Shown here piece after piece: positions 60,360-64,000 of a stretch of 64,000 nucleotides of DNA. The notes beneath the pieces are model-generated. The model saw only the letters and a program-made list of their open reading frames with translations. It was not told the origin of the DNA and did no database searches. The stretch comes from Deltaproteobacteria bacterium (GTDB taxonomy: Bacteria; Desulfobacterota; Binatia; UTPRO1), in NCBI GenBank assembly GCA_016200545.1, contig JACQEO010000040.1, positions 1 through 64,000 on the forward strand, given 5' to 3'. The stretch's first letter is position 1. Each line of letters opens with the position of its first letter. The position numbers were made by a program, and so were the translations under genes.

Positions 60360-61075
60360 GACCGGCCTCCGTGCGTGGCGGTGCGCGCGACCGGGCGGCC
60401 CGCGGCGCCCCACTCGTTCACTCCGTCGGGCAGCGCCCGCACGCGCAGCCCTTTTGCGCGTAGGGTCCGAGCGGCGTCCATCGAGTAGACACAGTACGGC
60501 CCACGGCAGTACGCAACGATCTCCTTCTTCCGCGGTGCCTTGGCGGCCCAGGCCGAGACGTCGCCGGGCGGCACGTTGATCGCGCCGCGGATGTGCCCCT
60601 GCGCGAACTCTTCGGGCGGTCGCACGTCGATCAGCACGACCGTGCCGTCGCGGAGGCGCCGCGCGAGCTCGCTCTGGTCGATCGGCTCGAAGTCGTCCTC
60701 GCGCTGGAGGTACGCCTGCGCGACGGAGTCGAGCTCGGCGAGCTGCGCCTTCGCTGCGGCGCGCACAGCGTGGAAGAGCGCCACGACGCTCGGGTCGGCG
60801 ATCCGGTAGACGATTCGCTGCCCCTCGCGGCGCGTCTCGACGAGGCGCGCCGCCGCGAGCGCGCGTAGGTGCTGTGATGCGCTGGCCATCTCCAGCGAGG
60901 CCTCGCGCGCGAGCGCCTCGACCGACCGCTCACCCTGAGAGAGCAGATCGAGCAGCTCCAGGCGCGTCGCCGAGCCGAGCGCTTTTCCGATTCGCGCGAA
61001 CTGCTCGTAGATGCGGCGCTTGGCGGCGCTGCGGTCCGCGGCCGATCCGGATGATGGGGTCTTGCGTACTGACAT
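60356..61075 (-). CDS. ArsR-family regulator fused to a rhodanese domain
   Basis: The 239-residue protein has an N-terminal winged helix (about 22-110; recognition region ASASQHLRALAAARLVETRREG) and a C-terminal rhodanese domain (about 130-235) with the active-site loop C190-R-G-P-Y-C195. The helix that holds the metal-sensing ELCVCDL in ArsR reads LEMASAS here, so classical arsenite sensing is absent. Sulfane-sulfur sensing through the rhodanese cysteines is plausible. An inverted repeat abuts the ATG, suggesting autoregulation and control of the divergent yeeE genes. Confidence 0.88.
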   Translation of the reverse strand: MSVRKTPSSGSAADRSAAKRRIYEQFARIGKALGSATRLELLDLLSQGERSVEALAREASLEMASASQHLRALAAARLVETRREGQRIVYRIADPSVVALFHAVRAAAKAQLAELDSVAQAYLQREDDFEPIDQSELARRLRDGTVVLIDVRPPEEFAQGHIRGAINVPPGDVSAWAAKAPRKKEIVAYCRGPYCVYSMDAARTLRAKGLRVRALPDGVNEWGAAGRPVARTATHGGRS

Positions 61076-61091
61076 TCAATTGAGTTATTGA
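61076..61091. promoter_or_regulatory. putative operator between the ArsR-rhodanese gene and yeeE
   Basis: TCAAT (61076-61080) and ATTGA (61087-61091) form an inverted repeat around a 6-base centre. It lies in the only AT-rich part of the 52-base gap between two divergent start codons. ArsR-family operators are commonly AT-rich inverted repeats of this kind. It would let the regulator control both operons. Confidence 0.5.
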
Positions 61092-61127
61092 GTAATGGAA
61101 CTAACGGGCAACGTCAAGGAGGAACGC

Positions 61128-61592
61128 ATGGCACACGGGCCGTGGTGGGTGGTGGGGCCGTCGATCGGGCTACTGGTCGTCGGGCTCCTCTGGACTCTGA
61201 ACAAGCCGCTCGGCGCGCTCGGCGGCTGGGTAGACGTCGCCGCGTGGCTGCGCGCACCGCGCACCGCGCCGAGCTGGCGGGTGATGTTCCTCGGCGGAGT
61301 CGTGCTCGGAGGGCTCGTTCACGCGCTCGCGACCGGGCACCTCGTGATGGGCTTCGCGAACGCGCCTCTCGCGGCACACCTCGGCGGCAGCGCAGTCGGG
61401 GTCGCAGTGGCATCCGTGGCCGCCGGAGGCGCCATCGGCTTCGGTGCGCGCATCGCCGGTGGCTGCACGTCGGGGCACGCGATCTCGGGCACCGCGCTCG
61501 GCTCGCCGGCCAGCTTCGTCGCCTGCGGGACGTTCATGACGGTCGCGGTCGGGACGGCGCACGCGATCGCGTGGCTCACGGGAGGCGTCTGA
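61128..61592 (+). CDS. YeeE/YedE-family transporter protein, first half
   Basis: The 154-residue membrane protein has about four segments and the family cysteine motif ARIAGGCTSGHAISG. YeeE/YedE (TsuA-like) proteins import thiosulfate or move sulfur groups through conserved cysteines. Many lineages split the protein into two half-size genes, as here. The ATG at 61128 follows AAGGAGG; an ATG at 61095 has no such site. The stop overlaps the ATG of the second half. Confidence 0.85.
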   Translation: MAHGPWWVVGPSIGLLVVGLLWTLNKPLGALGGWVDVAAWLRAPRTAPSWRVMFLGGVVLGGLVHALATGHLVMGFANAPLAAHLGGSAVGVAVASVAAGGAIGFGARIAGGCTSGHAISGTALGSPASFVACGTFMTVAVGTAHAIAWLTGGV

Positions 61593-62050
61593 TGCGAACC
61601 GCGCTCATCGGCCTCGCGTTCGGCACGGCGTTCGGTGCCCTGCTCGCGTGGGGTGGAATGTCGGACCCCGCGGTCATCGAGGACATGCTCCTCTTTCGCT
61701 CCGTCGACCTCTTCCTCCTGATGGGCTCGGCCATGGCAGTCGCCGGCGTCGGCGCGCGAATCCTCCGCCGCGCCCGGGCGCGATCTCTCGTCGGCGGGAC
61801 GGAGATCGAATGGACCTCCACGCGCCCGACGACGGCGCACGTCGGCGGAAGTGCGCTCTTCGGCATCGGCTGGGCGGTCTCGCTGACCTGCCCCGGTCCC
61901 CTCGCAGCGCAGATCGGCTCGGGCAACGCCGCCGCCGTCGCGACGGGGCTCGGAGTTCTGGGCGGCATCTTTCTCGCCGGCTGGTGGCGCGCACGCGCCA
62001 CCGCAGCACGCACATCGACCGCGATGGGCGCGGCGGCCATCGGACTTTGA
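61592..62050 (+). CDS. YeeE/YedE-family transporter protein, second half
   Basis: The 152-residue membrane protein has about four segments and carries the second family cysteine in IGWAVSLTCPGPLAAQIGSG. It starts on the A of the previous TGA and together with its neighbour reconstitutes the two-repeat YeeE/YedE pore. The pairing with an ArsR-rhodanese regulator and an MBL hydrolase is typical of bacterial persulfide/thiosulfate handling clusters. Confidence 0.83.
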   Translation: MRTALIGLAFGTAFGALLAWGGMSDPAVIEDMLLFRSVDLFLLMGSAMAVAGVGARILRRARARSLVGGTEIEWTSTRPTTAHVGGSALFGIGWAVSLTCPGPLAAQIGSGNAAAVATGLGVLGGIFLAGWWRARATAARTSTAMGAAAIGL

Positions 62051-62077
62051 TCTCGTGACAACCAACGGAGGACAACC

Positions 62078-62431
62078 ATGAAGCTCGTCGTCGTCATCAC
62101 ACACGGATCCAACCACGACCTCTCGTCCGTCGGCTAGACGATCGCGAACGCCGCGAAGAGCGGCGGGCACGATGTCGCCGTCTTCCTGACCTCCGACGGC
62201 GTGTACTGCGCCAAGGCAGGCTACGCGGACGCCGCGTCGGTGCGTCCGTTCAAGCCGCTCGAGGAGCTCGTGCGCACGTTCCTCGACGCCAAGGGCACCG
62301 TCTGGGCGTGCTCGCCCTGCGTCCAGCACCGCGGCATCGCGCCGACGGACTTTCTTCCCGGCACCATCGTCACCGGCGCGGGCGCGCTGATCGAATGGGT
62401 CGCCGGCGGCGCGCAAACCCTGAGCTTCTGA
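62078..62431 (+). pseudogene. second DsrE-family gene with an in-frame TAG
   Basis: A good ribosome site (GGAGG) and ATG start a DsrE-like frame (MKLVVVITHGSNHDLSSVG) that meets TAG at 62135-62137. It then continues in the same frame without further stops (TIANAAKSGGHDVAVFLTSDG, GTVWACSPCVQHRGIAPTD) to TGA at 62431. The full length would be 117 codons. The CxxC-like ACSPC motif is intact. The single nonsense codon makes it a likely pseudogene or a sequencing error; an internal start near 62201 would give only the C-terminal 76 residues. Confidence 0.75.
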
Positions 62432-62441
62432 GGAGAACGTC

Positions 62442-63209
62442 ATGGCAAATGTCGACGCACGAGAACTCGAATCGAAGGTGAAGCAGATGTACCGCGAGGT
62501 CGCCGAGAGCCCGGAGGGGGAGTTCCATTTCGAGATGGGCAGAGTCATGGCGGAGCGGCTCGGCTACCCCGCTACAGATCTCGATCGCGTTCCGGCCGAT
62601 GCAATCGCGTCGTTTGCGGGCGTGGGCCATTTCTTCAACCTCGCCGGCCTCGAATCGGGCGAGACCGTGGTCGACCTCGGGAGCGGCTCGGGCATGGACA
62701 CGTTCGTCGCAGCGCTGAAGGTCGGGCCGAGCGGCCGTGTCGTGGGCGTCGACATGACCGACGAGCAGCTCGCGAAGGCGGAGCGCCTGCGCGCCGCCGG
62801 TGGCTTCGGGCAGATCACCTACCGGAAGGCCTACATCGAGGAGACCGGGCTGGAGAGCGGTACCGCCGCGTGCGTGATCTCGAACGGCGTCATCAACCTG
62901 GCGCCAGACAAAGGCCGCGTCTTCAAGGAGGCCGCGCGGCTGCTCCGCCCTGGCGGACGCCTGGCGATCGCAGACATCGTGACCGACGCCGCGCTCCCGG
63001 AGAGCGTCGTCTGCAACGCGGATCTGTGGGCGGCCTGCATCGGCGGAGCGGCGCAGCGCGACGCGTACCGCGAACAGATCGAGGCCGCGGGGCTGTCGGT
63101 CACGCGCGTGCAGGAGAATCCCGAGTACCGATTCATCTCGGACCGCGCACTCGGCGCGACCACGAAGTACGGCGTCAAGAGCGTCTCGATACTCGCCGTC
63201 AAGCGATAG
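62442..63209 (+). CDS. ArsM-like SAM-dependent methyltransferase
   Basis: The 255-residue methyltransferase has SAM motif I VVDLGSGSGMDTF, VVGVDMTDEQLAKAE, and SNGVINLAPDKGRVFKEAARLLRPGGRLAIADIV. These are the hallmarks of arsenite methyltransferases, except that the usual cysteine in SNCVINL is glycine. ADLWAACIGGA keeps the other typical cysteine. The N-terminal cysteine pair of ArsM is absent. A different substrate (thiol, selenite or organic) is possible. GAGGAGAA precedes the ATG. Confidence 0.8.
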   Translation: MANVDARELESKVKQMYREVAESPEGEFHFEMGRVMAERLGYPATDLDRVPADAIASFAGVGHFFNLAGLESGETVVDLGSGSGMDTFVAALKVGPSGRVVGVDMTDEQLAKAERLRAAGGFGQITYRKAYIEETGLESGTAACVISNGVINLAPDKGRVFKEAARLLRPGGRLAIADIVTDAALPESVVCNADLWAACIGGAAQRDAYREQIEAAGLSVTRVQENPEYRFISDRALGATTKYGVKSVSILAVKR

Positions 63210-63752
63210 TCACTGACGGCCGGCGACCAGGTCGGCGATCCCGTGCTCGATCGCGCCACGCTCGCCGAGCGAGAATCCCTCCTGCTCGCGGACGACGAGA
63301 CCGCGCCTGTTGACCCAGACGCTGAAGGGGCAGGAGCGACGCGGATTGATCTGGCTGGTGACGCGCGTGTCGAGGTCCGCGAGCACGGGAAATCGCACGC
63401 CGAGGCGCCGCGCGGCGGGCCCCGCCTGCATGATCGTCGAGGTGTCGTCTACGGAGATCGCGACCATCTGAAGCCCCTGGGCCTGGTAGCGCTCGAACAG
63501 CGGGACGTACACCGACATCTCTCCGCGGCACGGAACGCACCATGTCGCCCAGAAGAGAATCACGATCGGATCGTGACCGAGGTGATCGTCGATTCGGAAG
63601 CGTCCGCGCGTCGGGCCGCCGACGACCGTGTTGAGTGTGAACGACGGCGGCCGGGCTCCGATGCGCGCGAGCGACGCCGCTGGCAGAAAGCACGTGACCG
63701 CGGCGAGCACGAGCAGGATGACGAGAAAGGGAGTTGATAGGTTGATAGGCAA
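63210..63752 (-). CDS. TlpA-type periplasmic thioredoxin
   Basis: The 180-residue protein has an N-terminal hydrophobic signal/anchor (FLVILLVLAAVTCFLPAAS), then a thioredoxin-like fold with the redox motif W71-C72-V-P-C75 and cis-proline region SCPFSVWVNRRG. TlpA-like proteins reduce periplasmic disulfides or act with cytochrome maturation. The only plausible start is TTG at 63752, 4 bases inside the right direct repeat, so the original 5' end may have been altered. It converges with the methyltransferase with no gap. Confidence 0.8.
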   Translation of the reverse strand: MPINLSTPFLVILLVLAAVTCFLPAASLARIGARPPSFTLNTVVGGPTRGRFRIDDHLGHDPIVILFWATWCVPCRGEMSVYVPLFERYQAQGLQMVAISVDDTSTIMQAGPAARRLGVRFPVLADLDTRVTSQINPRRSCPFSVWVNRRGLVVREQEGFSLGERGAIEHGIADLVAGRQ

Positions 63753-63756
63753 CTCT

Positions 63757-63830
63757 AGCTGGCTTTTCGATCGAGCTGGTTGTCATAACGTCCAAAGTCG
63801 GACGTTGTGCCCCTCTACTGCCGTTCGCTA
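63757..63830 (+). repeat. right copy of the direct repeat bounding the sulfur island
   Basis: About 74 bases related to 57729-57799, in the same orientation and ending with the identical TCTACTGCCGTTCGCTA (63814-63830). It contains a strong hairpin: CATAACGTCC (63784-63793) with GGACGTTGTG (63800-63809), 10 pairs including one G-T. The left copy has only a degenerate version. A gene fragment in another context starts directly after it. Confidence 0.65.
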
Positions 63831-64000
63831 CAGCGACCGCAGCATCGGCTCGATCCAACTGACCCTCATCAAGGTCGCGGACGCCCGCCTCGGCGCGACC
63901 GAGGAGGCCGCTCCTTCGGAGGGCGGCCCACCAGCGATCTACTCCTCGCGCGCCCGGTCCCTGGTTGACGCCGTCTACGATTGGTCCCGCTTCGGGAGCC
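63829..64000 (+). pseudogene. gene fragment lacking its 5' end, possibly AbiEi-type antitoxin
   Basis: A plus-strand frame runs YSDRSIGSIQLTLIKVADARLG, then AIYSSRARSLVDAVYDWSRFGS to the window edge. The SRARSLVDAVYDWSRF stretch resembles type IV toxin-antitoxin AbiEi-family proteins, recalled rather than searched. The frame can be read back through the repeat, but no normal start or N-terminal domain is seen there. The gene therefore seems cut at the repeat. The 3' part is outside the window. Confidence 0.35.

Noticed and set aside
62135..62137. The in-frame TAG of the second DsrE gene as pyrrolysine or programmed readthrough
   Set aside because: DsrE proteins are not known pyrrolysine users, no pyl genes are visible, and a neighbouring DsrE gene is also disrupted; simple loss of function or sequencing error is more likely.
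63757..63830. The direct repeats as integron attC sites with the island as a cassette
   Set aside because: The hairpin is only 26 bases, core sites do not fit RYYYAAC and GTTRRRY, no integron integrase is present, and a 6-kb multi-operon unit is far larger than a usual cassette.

Overview
The window is very GC-rich chromosomal DNA from a free-living Gram-negative bacterium. The Gram-negative call rests on lpxC, an outer-membrane beta-barrel protein and a Tat-exported lipoprotein. Gene content (ruvCAB next to yebC, NtrY- and NtrBC-type systems, a prkA-yeaH-spoVR stress operon, a split B12-dependent acyl-CoA mutase, PyrR in a non-Firmicute) fits a deltaproteobacterium-like or Binatota-like soil lineage. 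That placement is inference; no rRNA or tRNA gene was found. Genes are densely packed, often start with GTG, and many overlap by ATGA or GTGA, so translational coupling is common.

Layout: 1-2312 holds the edge of a leftward gene and the first of three large HNH-nuclease paralogs. 2479-5747 is yebC-ruvC-ruvA-ruvB plus a small membrane protein. 5773-9377 is an NtrY-like kinase followed by an unusual receiver-LpxC fusion. 9824-18108 is a pyrimidine operon (pyrR, pyrB fusion, pyrC, carA, carB), preceded by a leader that looks like a PyrR-controlled attenuator, and followed by recG. 20708-25902 holds a beta-barrel protein, lipA, an alanine-type aminotransferase, hom and glpX. 25930-34388 holds ppk2, a split acyl-CoA mutase, a CHASE3 sensor, an FAD reductase, a thiolase, a HAD phosphatase and a metal/cobalamin receptor. 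34483-36887 is dnaB and a secreted protein.

36915-38852 is the second HNH paralog. 39039-42264 is ntrB-ntrC-thiE, divergent from ispF and a GFA-type protein. 43250-48084 has an FmdB protein, a Tat lipoprotein/GMC oxidoreductase pair and a hybrid kinase. 48191-53089 is spoVR, yeaH and prkA (leftward), with a palindromic repeat element between prkA and yeaH. 53452-54933 is an acyl-CoA synthetase. 55013-56860 is the third HNH paralog.

From 57800 to 63756 lies a compact sulfur/arsenic-type island: a truncated PLP enzyme, a frameshifted DsrE gene, an MFS transporter, an MBL hydrolase, an ArsR-rhodanese regulator, two YeeE/YedE genes, a second DsrE gene with an in-frame TAG, an ArsM-like methyltransferase and a TlpA thioredoxin. 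It is bracketed by two imperfect direct repeats of about 70 bp sharing an identical 17-bp end, and a gene fragment abuts the outer side of the right copy.

The points most worth attention are: the ATCase-PyrI-PyrR triple-domain protein with its PyrR-type attenuator; the receiver-LpxC fusion next to an NtrY kinase; three HNH paralogs carrying the same promoter, two of them apparently leaderless; a B12 mutase whose key arginine is replaced by glutamine; a GMC oxidoreductase lacking both catalytic-position residues; and the direct-repeat-bounded, partly decayed sulfur island.
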